Assembly (NCBI RefSeq): GCF_000282315.2
Contig: NZ_AKJN02000008.1
Coordinates: forward strand, 558,001-622,000
Length of the DNA: 64,000 bases
Origin: Pseudomonas sp. GM41(2012)
GTDB taxonomy: Bacteria > Pseudomonadota > Gammaproteobacteria > Pseudomonadales > Pseudomonadaceae
Direction of reading: 5' to 3'
Shown: piece after piece, positions 34,540 through 42,892 of the stretch
How the letters are laid out: each line of letters opens with the position of its first letter
Position numbering within the stretch: the stretch's first letter is position 1
The notes under the pieces: model-generated
Seen by the model: only the letters and a program-made list of their open reading frames with translations
Told to the model about the DNA's origin: nothing
Database searches by the model: none
Position numbers and translations under genes: made by a program

Positions 34540-35079
34540 TTACTGACTCAGCGCAATCTCGATCAACCGATGCAACTCCTCAACCTCCAGCGGCGCCGCT
34601 GAAAACAGGATACGAAACACCGTCGGCGCCGCCACCAGGTTGATCAGCCGATCAACATTCGGCTTAGGCTGATCGGGGTAACGATCCAGAATCGTCTGCA
34701 GCTGCCCGCCAATGATCGTCGCGCAAAGGGCCGGCGTGGTGCTGCATTGCACGTCGCGCAAGATGTTGCGGCCAGGCTCGGAACTCATCTCGTCCAGATA
34801 CTGCTCGGCCCAGGCGCGCACGTCACCGCGCAGGCTGCCGGTATTGGCCGGTTCGCTTTCGGGGCGCATGCGGGCGAGGGCGACGTCCGCCAACAATACC
34901 GACAGATCGCCCCAACGCCGGTAGATCGTTGACGGCGTGACGCCGGCGCGCGCGGCGATTTGCGGGACGGTCACGGTGGCGCGGTCCTGCTCTTCGAGGA
35001 GATCGCGGACTGCCGAGTGAACCGACTCTTGCACCCGGGCACTGCGGCCGCCCGGGCGTAATCCTTCTTTAATTGCCAT
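34540..35079 (-). CDS. TetR family transcriptional regulator
   Basis: A 179-residue repressor: helix-turn-helix at about residues 35-60 (VTVPQIAARAGVTPSTIYRRWGD) and a C-terminal ligand domain of the TetR_C_11-like kind (MSSEPGRNILRDVQ). It is divergent from an MFS exporter across 89 bp that contain strong inverted repeats, so control of that pump is the obvious reading. The inducer is unknown. AAGG eight bases upstream supports the ATG at 35079. Confidence 0.9.
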   Translation of the reverse strand: MAIKEGLRPGGRSARVQESVHSAVRDLLEEQDRATVTVPQIAARAGVTPSTIYRRWGDLSVLLADVALARMRPESEPANTGSLRGDVRAWAEQYLDEMSSEPGRNILRDVQCSTTPALCATIIGGQLQTILDRYPDQPKPNVDRLINLVAAPTVFRILFSAAPLEVEELHRLIEIALSQ

Positions 35080-35128
35080 GCATCGGACCTTAACACAAAG
35101 AATTTGCTTTAAGCGTTGGCCGGTAGCA

Positions 35129-35165
35129 CACTCCGCAAAAGCAAAAAGTTAGCTTTTGCGGAGTG
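35129..35165. promoter_or_regulatory. 14-bp perfect inverted repeat covering the MFS ribosome-binding site
   Basis: CACTCCGCAAAAGC (35129-35142) and GCTTTTGCGGAGTG (35152-35165) are exact complements around 9 bp. The GGAG Shine-Dalgarno of the MFS gene (35160-35163) lies in the right arm. It could be the TetR operator, an RNA hairpin that masks the ribosome-binding site, or both. A weaker repeat (CTTAA...AAAG/CTTT..AAG at 35089-35113) is nearer tetR. Confidence 0.75.
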
Positions 35166-35168
35166 CTC

Positions 35169-36362
35169 ATGTCCAGTTCAACGTCTAATCGTTCAAGCCT
35201 GTGGTTCCTGGCGATCACCTTACTCAGTTTTCTTGCCGCTTCCACCGCGCCGACGCCGTTGTATCACTTGTACCAGGAACACCTGCAATTCTCGGCAGCG
35301 ACCCTGACCCTGATTTTCGGCGTGTACGCCATCAGCTTGCTGGCGGCATTGCTCACGGTCGGTTCGCTCTCGGATTACCTGGGGCGCAAACCAGTGATCT
35401 TCACTGCTGTGATGTTGAACATGCTGGCGATGCTGCTGTTTATCAATGCAGACAGTGTCGCCTGGTTGATCAGCGCACGAGTGCTTCAAGGTTTTGCGAC
35501 GGGGATGGCCACTGCCGTACTGAGTGCGGCGCTGTTGGACACCGATCGCCAGCAAGGGCCGCTGGTCAACAGTGTTGCGCCGCTGCTGGGCATGGCGGTC
35601 GGAGCCATGGGCTGCGGCTTGTTGGCCGAGTTCGCGCCGCTGCCATTGCAGTTGACCTATTGGGTGCTGTTCGCGCTGTTTGTGATGCAAGCGCTGTACG
35701 TCTGGCGTTTGCCGGAAAGCGTCAGCCCCCAACCGGGAGCCTGGGCCTCGCTGCGCCCGACACTACATGTGCCGATCCAGGCGCGACGTGCGTTGTGGCT
35801 GGTGCTGCCGATCAACATCGCGGTGTGGGCGCTCGGTGGTTTTTACGCTTCGCTGGCACCGTCTCTGGTGCGCACGGCCACGGGATCGACCTCGAATCTG
35901 ATTGGTGGTGCGACGGTGGCCGTGTTGACGGTGACCGGCGCGTTGATGATCTACACCCTGCGCGATCGGCCGGCCGACAAGGTCTTGCGCTTGGGCGGCA
36001 GTCTGCTGCCCGTCGGCGTCGCGCTGATTCTGCTGGCGGTGCACAGCGCCAGCCTTACGCTGTTCTTCGCCGGGACACTGGTGGCCGGATGCGGTTTCGG
36101 CGCCGGTTTCCTCGGTGCATTGCGCAGCGTCGTGCCGCTGGCCTTACCCCATGAACGGGCAGGGTTGATGTCGGCTTACTACGTGCTCAGTTATCTGGCG
36201 TTCTGCTTGCCATCGTTGCTGGCCGGGAATTTGACCCGGACCTTCGGGCTGGTGGCTACCACCGATGGTTACGGCGCGGTGCTGATTACTCTCTCGGTCG
36301 GCGCTCTGCTCGCGTTGATGCGTCAGCAGTCCGTGAAAGTCTGTGGCGTCGATGTTCGATGA
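35169..36362 (+). CDS. MFS transporter (drug/arabinose efflux type)
   Basis: A 397-residue protein with about 12 hydrophobic segments; the loop 2-3 motif is GSLSDYLGRKPVIF, and FLAASTAPTPLYHLYQEH at the N-terminus is found in a branch of bacterial efflux permeases. The ATG at 35169 is five bases after GGAG; a GTG at 35163 overlaps that site and is less likely. Divergent from and probably repressed by the TetR regulator. Substrate unknown. Confidence 0.88.
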   Translation: MSSSTSNRSSLWFLAITLLSFLAASTAPTPLYHLYQEHLQFSAATLTLIFGVYAISLLAALLTVGSLSDYLGRKPVIFTAVMLNMLAMLLFINADSVAWLISARVLQGFATGMATAVLSAALLDTDRQQGPLVNSVAPLLGMAVGAMGCGLLAEFAPLPLQLTYWVLFALFVMQALYVWRLPESVSPQPGAWASLRPTLHVPIQARRALWLVLPINIAVWALGGFYASLAPSLVRTATGSTSNLIGGATVAVLTVTGALMIYTLRDRPADKVLRLGGSLLPVGVALILLAVHSASLTLFFAGTLVAGCGFGAGFLGALRSVVPLALPHERAGLMSAYYVLSYLAFCLPSLLAGNLTRTFGLVATTDGYGAVLITLSVGALLALMRQQSVKVCGVDVR

Positions 36363-36404
36363 CCGTTAGCCTTGGCACCGCCCTACCTTTCGACGGACCG
36401 ACGC

Positions 36405-36716
36405 ATGAAAATCATCCGCAGCAAATCCTTCACCGCTGACCGTGCCTGGGGCGCTTTGGATATCGCCAACATGAACGGCATCACCACGCGTTTGCACTGG
36501 ACCGATCAGCCCTATAAATGGCACATCAATGACGGGCAAGAAGTGTTCGTGGTGCTGGATGGCGTTGTGCAGATGCGCTATCGCGAAGCAGGTCAGGAGA
36601 AAGAAGTGGAGTTGGGCGTAGGCGATATCTTCTATGCCGACGTCGGCACCGAACACGTTGCCCATCCGCAGGGGGCGGCAAGAATCCTGGTGATCGAAAC
36701 TGAAGGCAGTGTCTGA
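36405..36716 (+). CDS. Cupin-domain protein (103 aa)
   Basis: A single small beta-barrel: HINDGQEVFVVLDGVVQMRY and VGDIFYADVGTEHVAHPQG are cupin motifs 1 and 2, with His/Glu residues in metal-binding positions (H46-type, E, H). Cupins of this size range from isomerases to stress proteins, so the job is open. The start at 36405 (MKIIRSKSF) matches the family N-terminus; the ATG at 36372 adds eleven residues without a ribosome-binding site. It lies 42 bp after the MFS gene. Confidence 0.85.
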   Translation: MKIIRSKSFTADRAWGALDIANMNGITTRLHWTDQPYKWHINDGQEVFVVLDGVVQMRYREAGQEKEVELGVGDIFYADVGTEHVAHPQGAARILVIETEGSV

Positions 36717-36821
36717 CGCTATATCTGCAAAACAGATAACAGTTAGAGATATTACCCGTTATATCGATATTCGATTCGGTTCTACCATGGGCTCCACCTC
36801 AACAGAGGACAGGAGTTCACC

Positions 36822-37973
36822 ATGACATGCCCCAACACTGCCCCAGCCGGTTTCAAACCCTTCAGTCATTTGCAGCACCCGCGTGAAGTCATCCGCCAGT
36901 TCACGCCGAACTGGTTCGCCGCCACCATGGGCACCGGCGTGCTGGCGTTGGCGCTGGCGCAGCTGCCTGGCGCCAATGCCGGTTTGCACGCAATTGCCGA
37001 AGCCCTTTGGCTGTTCAATATCGTGCTGTTCGTCTTGTTCACTGCGCTATATGCGGCGCGTTGGGCGTTGTTTTTCGATGAGGCGCGGCGGATTTTCGGT
37101 CACTCCACGGTCTCGATGTTTTTCGGCACGATCCCCATGGGCCTGGCGACCATCATTAATGGTTTCTTGCTGTTCGGCCTGCCGCGTTGGGGCGAGGGCG
37201 TGATTCATCTCGCCGAGGTGCTGTGGTGGCTGGATGTGGCGATGTCTGTGGCGTGCGGCGTGCTGATTCCCTACCTGATGTTCACCCGTCAGGAACACAG
37301 CATCGACCAGATGACCGCCGTTTGGCTGTTGCCGGTGGTAGCGGCGGAAGTGGCGGCCGCCAGCGGTGGTCTGCTGGCGCCGCACCTGGCCGATGCCCAT
37401 TCGCAACTGGTGGTACTGGTGACCAGCTACGTGCTCTGGGCCTTTTCCCTGCCGGTGGCGTTCAGCATTCTGACCATTCTGTTGCTGCGCATGGCGCTGC
37501 ATAAATTGCCCCACGAAAACATGGCCGCCTCCAGTTGGCTGGCGCTGGGGCCGATCGGCACCGGGGCGCTGGGCATGTTGCTGCTGGGCGCCGACGCGCC
37601 GGCGATCTTTGCGGCCAACGGTCTGCCGGGCATCGGTGAAATCGCCGCCGGGCTGGGGTTGGTGGCCGGGATCACCCTGTGGGGCTTTGGTCTGTGGTGG
37701 ATGCTGATCGCGGTGCTGATCACCCTGCGTTACCTGCGCGTCGGTATTCCGTTCAATCTCGGCTGGTGGGGTTTCACCTTCCCGCTGGGCGTCTTTTCTC
37801 TGGCGACGTTGAAGCTGGCCAGCACCTTGAGCTTGACGTTTTTCAGTGCTTTCGGCTGCGTGCTGGTAGTGTTGCTAGCGGTGATGTGGCTGATCGTCGC
37901 CAAACGGACAGTGCAGGGCGCCTGGCGGGGTGAGTTATTTGTCTCGCCGTGCATTGCAGGATTAAACAAATAA
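36822..37973 (+). CDS. TDT family transporter (TehA/SLAC1-like channel)
   Basis: A 383-residue membrane protein with ten hydrophobic segments. The N-terminal FTPNWFAATMGTGVLALAL and the Phe-lined repeats (GLATIINGFLLFG, SVACGVLIPYLMFTRQEHS) fit the tellurite-resistance/dicarboxylate transporter family, which includes the anion channel SLAC1, the sulfite exporter Ssu1 and Mae1. Substrate is uncertain; an anion such as sulfite or a dicarboxylate is possible. Upstream is a TATCTG/CAGATA hairpin (36722-36738), and GAGGACAGGAG precedes the ATG. Confidence 0.87.
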   Translation: MTCPNTAPAGFKPFSHLQHPREVIRQFTPNWFAATMGTGVLALALAQLPGANAGLHAIAEALWLFNIVLFVLFTALYAARWALFFDEARRIFGHSTVSMFFGTIPMGLATIINGFLLFGLPRWGEGVIHLAEVLWWLDVAMSVACGVLIPYLMFTRQEHSIDQMTAVWLLPVVAAEVAAASGGLLAPHLADAHSQLVVLVTSYVLWAFSLPVAFSILTILLLRMALHKLPHENMAASSWLALGPIGTGALGMLLLGADAPAIFAANGLPGIGEIAAGLGLVAGITLWGFGLWWMLIAVLITLRYLRVGIPFNLGWWGFTFPLGVFSLATLKLASTLSLTFFSAFGCVLVVLLAVMWLIVAKRTVQGAWRGELFVSPCIAGLNK

Positions 37974-38071
37974 CCTGCAAAGTTTAGGTAATGTGTGGCC
38001 TGGATCGTCGTTGGATATTCCAATAACTGCATCCACGCCACTCTCTACCCAACATCAGGGACACATGGAAG

Positions 38072-39946
38072 ATGAGTCACCCCTCACAGTTCACCTTGCT
38101 TCGCACCCGGCGCTTCCTGCCGTTCTTCGTCACGCAGTCGCTCGGGGCGTTCAACGACAACATCTTCAAGCAGTCGCTGATTCTCGCCATTCTCTACAAG
38201 TTGACTATCGACGGTGACCGCTCGATTTGGGTCAACCTGTGTGCGTTGCTGTTCATCCTGCCGTTCTTCCTGTTTTCGGCACTGGCCGGGCAGTTCGGGG
38301 AGAAGTTCGCCAAGGACGCGTTGATTCGTCTGATCAAGCTCGGGGAAATCGCCATCATGGCGGTCGGCGCGGTCGGTTTCATGTTCGATCACCTGTCGCT
38401 GATGCTGGTGGCGCTGTTTGCCATGGGTACTCACTCGGCGCTGTTCGGGCCGGTGAAATACTCGATCCTGCCGCAGGCCTTGCGTGACGAAGAGCTGGTG
38501 GGCGGCAACGGCCTGGTGGAAATGGGCACCTTCCTGGCGATCCTCGCCGGGACCATCGGTGCCGGGATCATGATGTCCTCCAGTCATTACGCGCCGATCG
38601 TCTCCACGGCGATCGTCGGTGTTGCGGTGCTCGGCTATCTGGCCAGTCGCAGCATTCCACGGGCGGCGGCCGCCTCCCCGGAAATGCGTCTGAACTGGAA
38701 TATTTTCAGTCAGTCCTGGGCCACGTTGAAGCTGGGCTTGGGGCAGACGCCAGCGGTGTCACGCTCGATTGTCGGCAACTCGTGGTTCTGGTTTGTCGGG
38801 GCGATTTATCTGACGCAGATCCCGGCCTATGCCAAGGAGTGGATGCACGGCGACGAAACCGTGGTGACGCTGATTCTTACGGTGTTTTCGGTGGGTATCG
38901 CACTGGGTTCGATGCTCTGCGAGAAACTGTCCGGCCGCAAAGTCGAAATCGGTCTGGTGCCGTTCGGCTCCTTCGGTCTGACCGTGTTTGGATTGCTGCT
39001 GTGGTGGCATTCCGGTGGAATTCCGGACAGCGTTGCCGGCCATGGCTGGATCGAAGTCTTGGGTTTTGGCCATGCCTGGCTGGTGTTGATCGACATTCTG
39101 GGGCTTGGGGTGTTCGGCGGTTTCTACATCGTGCCGCTCTACGCGTTGATTCAGTCGCGTACCCCGGAGAACGAGCGGGCGCGGGTGATTGCCGCCAACA
39201 ATATTCTCAACGCGCTGTTCATGGTGGTCTCGGCGATTGTCTCGATCGTCTTGCTGAGCATGGTCAAGCTGTCGATCCCGCAGCTGTTCCTGGTGGTGTC
39301 GCTGCTGAACATCGGCGTCAACGCCTACATCTTCAGCATCGTCCCCGAGTTCAGCATGCGCTTCATGATCTGGCTGCTCAGTCATTCCATGTACCGCGTG
39401 GAGCATCGCAATCTGCAGCTGATTCCCGATGAAGGCGCGGCGTTGCTGGTGTGCAATCACGTGTCCTTCGTCGACGCCTTGCTGATTGGCGGCGCGGTGC
39501 GTCGGCCGATTCGCTTTGTGATGTATTACAAGATCTACAACTTGCCAGTGCTGAACTTCATCTTCCGCACAGCCGGGACTATTCCGATCGCCGGGCGTCA
39601 GGAAGACATTCAGATCTACGAAAAAGCCTTCACACGCATTGCGCAGTATCTGAAGGACGGCGAATTGGTGTGCATCTTCCCTGAGGGCAAATTGACCGCC
39701 GATGGCGAGATCAACGAGTTCAAGGGCGGGCTGACGCGGATTCTCGAAGAGACGCCGGTGCCGGTAATTCCGTTGGCATTGCAGGGGTTGTGGGGGAGTT
39801 TCTTCAGCCGCGATCCGCAAAAGGGCGTGTTTCGCCGGTTGTGGTCACGGGTGACGCTGGTGGCAGGGCCTGCGGTGTCGGTTGAGGCGGCAGAGCCAGC
39901 CAGGTTGCAAGGGATGGTGGGGCAATTGCGCGGCGCTGTGCGCTGA
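38072..39946 (+). CDS. MFS lysophospholipid-transporter-like / PlsC acyltransferase fusion
   Basis: A 624-residue fusion. Residues 1 to about 410 are a 12-helix MFS domain beginning like LplT (LGAFNDNIFKQSLILAILYK). Residues about 430-620 are a 1-acylglycerol-3-phosphate acyltransferase: motif I NHVSFVD (H463, D468), motif III FPEGKLT and motif IV-like VIPLALQGLWG. In E. coli the same functions are split between LplT and Aas, which re-acylate lysophosphatidylethanolamine at the inner membrane. Here the acyl-ACP synthetase part of Aas is absent, so acyl chains must come from elsewhere. Function inferred from domains. Confidence 0.88.
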   Translation: MSHPSQFTLLRTRRFLPFFVTQSLGAFNDNIFKQSLILAILYKLTIDGDRSIWVNLCALLFILPFFLFSALAGQFGEKFAKDALIRLIKLGEIAIMAVGAVGFMFDHLSLMLVALFAMGTHSALFGPVKYSILPQALRDEELVGGNGLVEMGTFLAILAGTIGAGIMMSSSHYAPIVSTAIVGVAVLGYLASRSIPRAAAASPEMRLNWNIFSQSWATLKLGLGQTPAVSRSIVGNSWFWFVGAIYLTQIPAYAKEWMHGDETVVTLILTVFSVGIALGSMLCEKLSGRKVEIGLVPFGSFGLTVFGLLLWWHSGGIPDSVAGHGWIEVLGFGHAWLVLIDILGLGVFGGFYIVPLYALIQSRTPENERARVIAANNILNALFMVVSAIVSIVLLSMVKLSIPQLFLVVSLLNIGVNAYIFSIVPEFSMRFMIWLLSHSMYRVEHRNLQLIPDEGAALLVCNHVSFVDALLIGGAVRRPIRFVMYYKIYNLPVLNFIFRTAGTIPIAGRQEDIQIYEKAFTRIAQYLKDGELVCIFPEGKLTADGEINEFKGGLTRILEETPVPVIPLALQGLWGSFFSRDPQKGVFRRLWSRVTLVAGPAVSVEAAEPARLQGMVGQLRGAVR

Positions 39947-39992
39947 TTCCTTTCGTTGCGGGCCGCTAACCCAGCGTGCCCGCTCCGGGCAT

Positions 39993-40919
39993 TCAGCCCG
40001 CCATTGCCAACCGGTTACGTCCCTCGCGCTTGGCCACATACAACGCACTGTCGGCCCGTCGCAACAGGCTTTCGGCAGATTCGCCTGGCAATAGCGTCGA
40101 GCAGCCGAGGCTGACCGTCAGCTCGATCACATGGCCATCGGCCAAATAATCCTCTGCCTGCACTGCAAATCGTAGCCGTTCGCCAACCATGGCTGCCGCC
40201 TCACGACTCGTGTTGGACAGCAGGATCAGGAACTCTTCGCCACCAAAGCGGAAGACCATGTCCACGTTGCGCAACTGGTTTTTGATCGAGGCTGCAACGG
40301 CCTTGAGCACGTCATCGCCGGCGCTGTGTCCGTGGTTGTCGTTGATGCGTTTGAAGTGATCGATGTCCAGCATCAGCAGCGACAAGGGTTGCAGATGCCG
40401 ACGCGACATCTCGATTTCCCGTTTCAGGGTCTGATCCATGGCAATGCGGTTGCCGGTGCCCGTGAGCGGATCGCGCAAGGCGCTTTGGGTGGCGGCGCGG
40501 TAGAGCAGGGCATTGCGCATCGGATACAGCAATGTGGACAGCGATGACTCGAGGTTGCCTTGTTCCTGCTCACTGAAACGCTGATTGCGGCGGAATACCA
40601 GTTCGCCCAGATTCTCGCCTTCGTGGCTGAGGCTGTAGCTGATCGAGTGATGGCCGCGCAGGCCGAACTCCAGGCGCAAGTCGCTGGACGGGTGCTCGTA
40701 CGTCAAGGCATCAAGCGGTACTAGTCGCTGAATCTCACGGAAAAAGAGCCCGAGAATGCGTTGCGGCTCAAGACTGGTTTGCAGCTGCAGGCTGAGTTGC
40801 TGGCGCAGTTGCGAAAGGCTGACGGGCCTCTCGATGAGGGTAGGCTGCTGACCAAAGCCCAGGCGTTGCAATTTGGCGCTATCGAAGTCAATTGCGTTGG
40901 TCTGGGAAGGTGATTTCAT
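39993..40919 (-). CDS. Diguanylate cyclase (GGDEF domain)
   Basis: A 308-residue protein. The C-terminal GGDEF domain (about residues 145-305) has an intact active site GGEEF at 226-230 and the substrate loop LMLDIDHFKRINDNHGHSAGD. RLRFAVQ instead of an RxxD shows no I-site is evident just before the active loop. The N-terminal 140 residues look like a GAF-type sensory domain (LVPLDALTYEHPSSDLRLEFG). No transmembrane helix, so it is cytosolic. It should make cyclic di-GMP, signal unknown. Confidence 0.92.
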   Translation of the reverse strand: MKSPSQTNAIDFDSAKLQRLGFGQQPTLIERPVSLSQLRQQLSLQLQTSLEPQRILGLFFREIQRLVPLDALTYEHPSSDLRLEFGLRGHHSISYSLSHEGENLGELVFRRNQRFSEQEQGNLESSLSTLLYPMRNALLYRAATQSALRDPLTGTGNRIAMDQTLKREIEMSRRHLQPLSLLMLDIDHFKRINDNHGHSAGDDVLKAVAASIKNQLRNVDMVFRFGGEEFLILLSNTSREAAAMVGERLRFAVQAEDYLADGHVIELTVSLGCSTLLPGESAESLLRRADSALYVAKREGRNRLAMAG

Positions 40920-41292
40920 ATGGCGTGCGCCCCTAAGCAGTAAGGCTGTCTTACAGGCTGGGTGAGAGCGGCTTTGGGCTGCGCGTCATACTGGTCCATC
41001 AGTCCCGTAGGACATTTGGCCCAAGTTTAGTCCGCTTTGCCGACGATAAGTAATCTGTCGGCTCAGGCGTCCGCCCGTTTGCTTTCACACTGCGTGTCTG
41101 AGCAAATTTAGAGCGAAAGTCGTGCCATTCAGTTCAGTCGGATAAAAAACGTTATAAATCAAAGTATTGAGGCTGTTGATGAGGCGTGTCGCTGCGTTCG
41201 GTGACGTTTGGTTGACGTGTGATGGGGATGGTTGCGACGCATTTGTATGCCGCGACGGGAAGCCGTCGCAGCACAAAAGCGACGCGCGGGCG
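40920..41292. other. Spacer without a gene
   Basis: 373 bp between the starts of the diguanylate cyclase gene and the end of yciK, both on the minus strand. It must contain the cyclase promoter. A GCGACGG/CCGTCGC stem near 41258-41275 lies after yciK but has no clear T run. No supported reading frame or RNA gene seen. Confidence 0.6.
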
Positions 41293-42033
41293 TTACTGAG
41301 CGTTGAACGCCTGGCCATTGATGCCGGTGCTGTCCGGACCCATCAGGTAGAGGTAGACCGGCATGATCTCCTCGGGCGTCGGGTTGTTCAGCGGGTTTTC
41401 ACCCGGATAGGCCTGGGCGCGCATGCTGGTGCGGGTGGCGCCCGGGTTGATGCTGTTGGAGCGCACCGGTGCCACGGTGTCGACTTCGTCCGCCAGGGTT
41501 TGCATCAAGCCTTCGGTGGCAAACTTGGACACGCCGTAAGCGCCCCAATACGCACGCCCCTTGCGGCCGACGCTGCTGGAGGTGAACACCACCGAGGCGT
41601 CCTGGGACAGCTTGAGCAGCGGCAGCAGGGTGCTGGTGAGCATGAACATGGCGTTGACGTTGACTTGCATGACACGCATGAAGTTTTCGCCGGACAGTTG
41701 CTCGATCGGCGTACGCGGGCCAATGATCGACGCGTTGTGCAGCAAACCGTCGAGATGGCCGAATTCGGTTTCGATCATCGCGGCCAGCTCATCGAATTGA
41801 TGGGGCAGGGCGGTTTCCAGGTTGAACGGGATCACGGCCGGTTGTGGGTGGCCGGCGGCTTCGATTTCGTCGTAGACCTGAGTCAGGTTGGCTTCGGTCT
41901 TGCCCAGCAACAGCACAGTGGCGCCGTGCGCGGCAAAGGTTTTCGCGGCGGCAGCGCCGATGCCACGGCCAGCGCCGGTGACCAGGATGACCCGGTCCTT
42001 GAGCAATTCTGGGCGGGCGGAATAATCAAACAT
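41293..42033 (-). CDS. YciK family short-chain oxidoreductase
   Basis: A 246-residue SDR protein: cofactor motif TGAGRGIGAAAAKTF, NNAG-type HNASIIGPRTPIE, and the catalytic Ser, Tyr and Lys in TSSSVGRKGRAYWGAYGVSKFA. Start chosen at 42033 (MFDYSARPELLKDR), preceded by GAGG; the ATG at 42045 overlaps that site. YciK proteins are conserved, but the substrate is not established. It ends the mtaD-ubiG-mupP-yciK set, separated from mupP by a large palindrome. Confidence 0.9.
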   Translation of the reverse strand: MFDYSARPELLKDRVILVTGAGRGIGAAAAKTFAAHGATVLLLGKTEANLTQVYDEIEAAGHPQPAVIPFNLETALPHQFDELAAMIETEFGHLDGLLHNASIIGPRTPIEQLSGENFMRVMQVNVNAMFMLTSTLLPLLKLSQDASVVFTSSSVGRKGRAYWGAYGVSKFATEGLMQTLADEVDTVAPVRSNSINPGATRTSMRAQAYPGENPLNNPTPEEIMPVYLYLMGPDSTGINGQAFNAQ

Positions 42034-42083
42034 AAGAAACCTCACAACAATTCAATAGACAGGCATCGCACTTGTGGCGAGGA

Positions 42084-42198
42084 GCTTTTGTGGCGAGGGG
42101 GCTTGCCCCCGTTGGAGTGCGAAGCGCTCCTCTTGCATTTGCAGGTTTATACGACTGCTCCGCAGCTGAACGGGGGCAAGCCCCCTCGCCACAAAAGC
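42084..42198. repeat. REP-like doublet with 30-bp perfect arms (TGGCGAGGGGGCTTGCCCCC family)
   Basis: GCTTTTGTGGCGAGGGGGCT... at 42084-42113 is the exact complement of 42169-42198. A partial third copy (TTGTGGCGAGGAGCTTTTG) precedes it at about 42072. It lies between mupP and yciK and may set the relative amounts of the two transcripts. Confidence 0.92.
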
Positions 42199-42216
42199 AT
42201 CCTGCAGCCAGTCAGG

Positions 42217-42888
42217 TCAGCAGCTACACAGCGCGCTATCAAGCACCTTGCGCAACTCCAGCGGATGATCGACCACCACATCCGCGCCCCAATGCCGTGG
42301 GTTATCGTCCGGATGAATGTAGCCATAGGTCACGGCGGCCGTCCTGGTGCCGGCATCGCGACCGGATTCGATATCGCGCAAGTCATCACCCACGAACAAC
42401 ACACTGGCGGGATCGAGGTCGAGCATCTTGCACGCGAGAATCAACGGCTCCGGATCCGGTTTGCTGTTCTTCACATGGTCCGGGCAGATCAACAGCGCCG
42501 AGCGCTCGGCCAGGCCAAGCTGCTGCATGATCGGCTCGGCGAACCGCAGCGGCTTGTTGGTGACCACGCCCCAGATCAGGTTGGCCTTTTCGATGTCGGC
42601 CAACAGTTCGCCCATGCCGTCGAAGAGTTTGCTGTGAACCGCGCAACCAGCGAGGTAACGCTCCAGAAACTCCAGGCGCAATTCCTCGAAACCCGGTGAT
42701 TCCGGGTCCATGGAGAAGGTCACTGCGACCATCGCCTTGGCGCCGCCGGAGATCTCGTCGCGAATGTGTTTGTCGTTCATCGGCGGCAAGCCGCGATCGG
42801 CGCGCATCGACTGACAGATCGCAATAAAGTCCGGCGCGGTGTCGAGCAGGGTGCCGTCCATGTCGAAAAGAACTGCTCTGATACGCAT
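42217..42888 (-). CDS. mupP: N-acetylmuramic acid 6-phosphate phosphatase MupP
   Basis: A 223-residue HAD phosphatase: nucleophile motif VLFDMDGTLLDTAPDF, GVVTNKPLRFAEP, and motif IV VGDDLRDIESGRDAGTRT. It is often labelled phosphoglycolate phosphatase, but the HAD gene directly after ubiG in Pseudomonas is MupP, which dephosphorylates MurNAc-6-P in the peptidoglycan recycling route that bypasses fosfomycin-sensitive steps. The ATG is four bases after the ubiG stop. Identity rests on family and on gene order. Confidence 0.9.
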   Translation of the reverse strand: MRIRAVLFDMDGTLLDTAPDFIAICQSMRADRGLPPMNDKHIRDEISGGAKAMVAVTFSMDPESPGFEELRLEFLERYLAGCAVHSKLFDGMGELLADIEKANLIWGVVTNKPLRFAEPIMQQLGLAERSALLICPDHVKNSKPDPEPLILACKMLDLDPASVLFVGDDLRDIESGRDAGTRTAAVTYGYIHPDDNPRHWGADVVVDHPLELRKVLDSALCSC

Positions 42889-42892
42889 CGGC

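Noticed and set aside
33024..34643. 539-codon plus-strand frame antisense to crbS
   Set aside because: Very His/Gln/Arg-rich product, typical shadow of a GC-rich membrane-protein gene; the minus strand encodes a clear kinase.
27488..36766. Shared 11-mer CCGTTATATCG at 27490-27500 and 36756-36766 as a common operator
   Set aside because: Hundreds of 11-mer pairs are expected by chance in 64 kb; the flanks do not match.
41167..42699. 510-codon plus-strand frame across yciK and mupP
   Set aside because: Runs antisense through two well-defined genes and the REP doublet; no domain visible.
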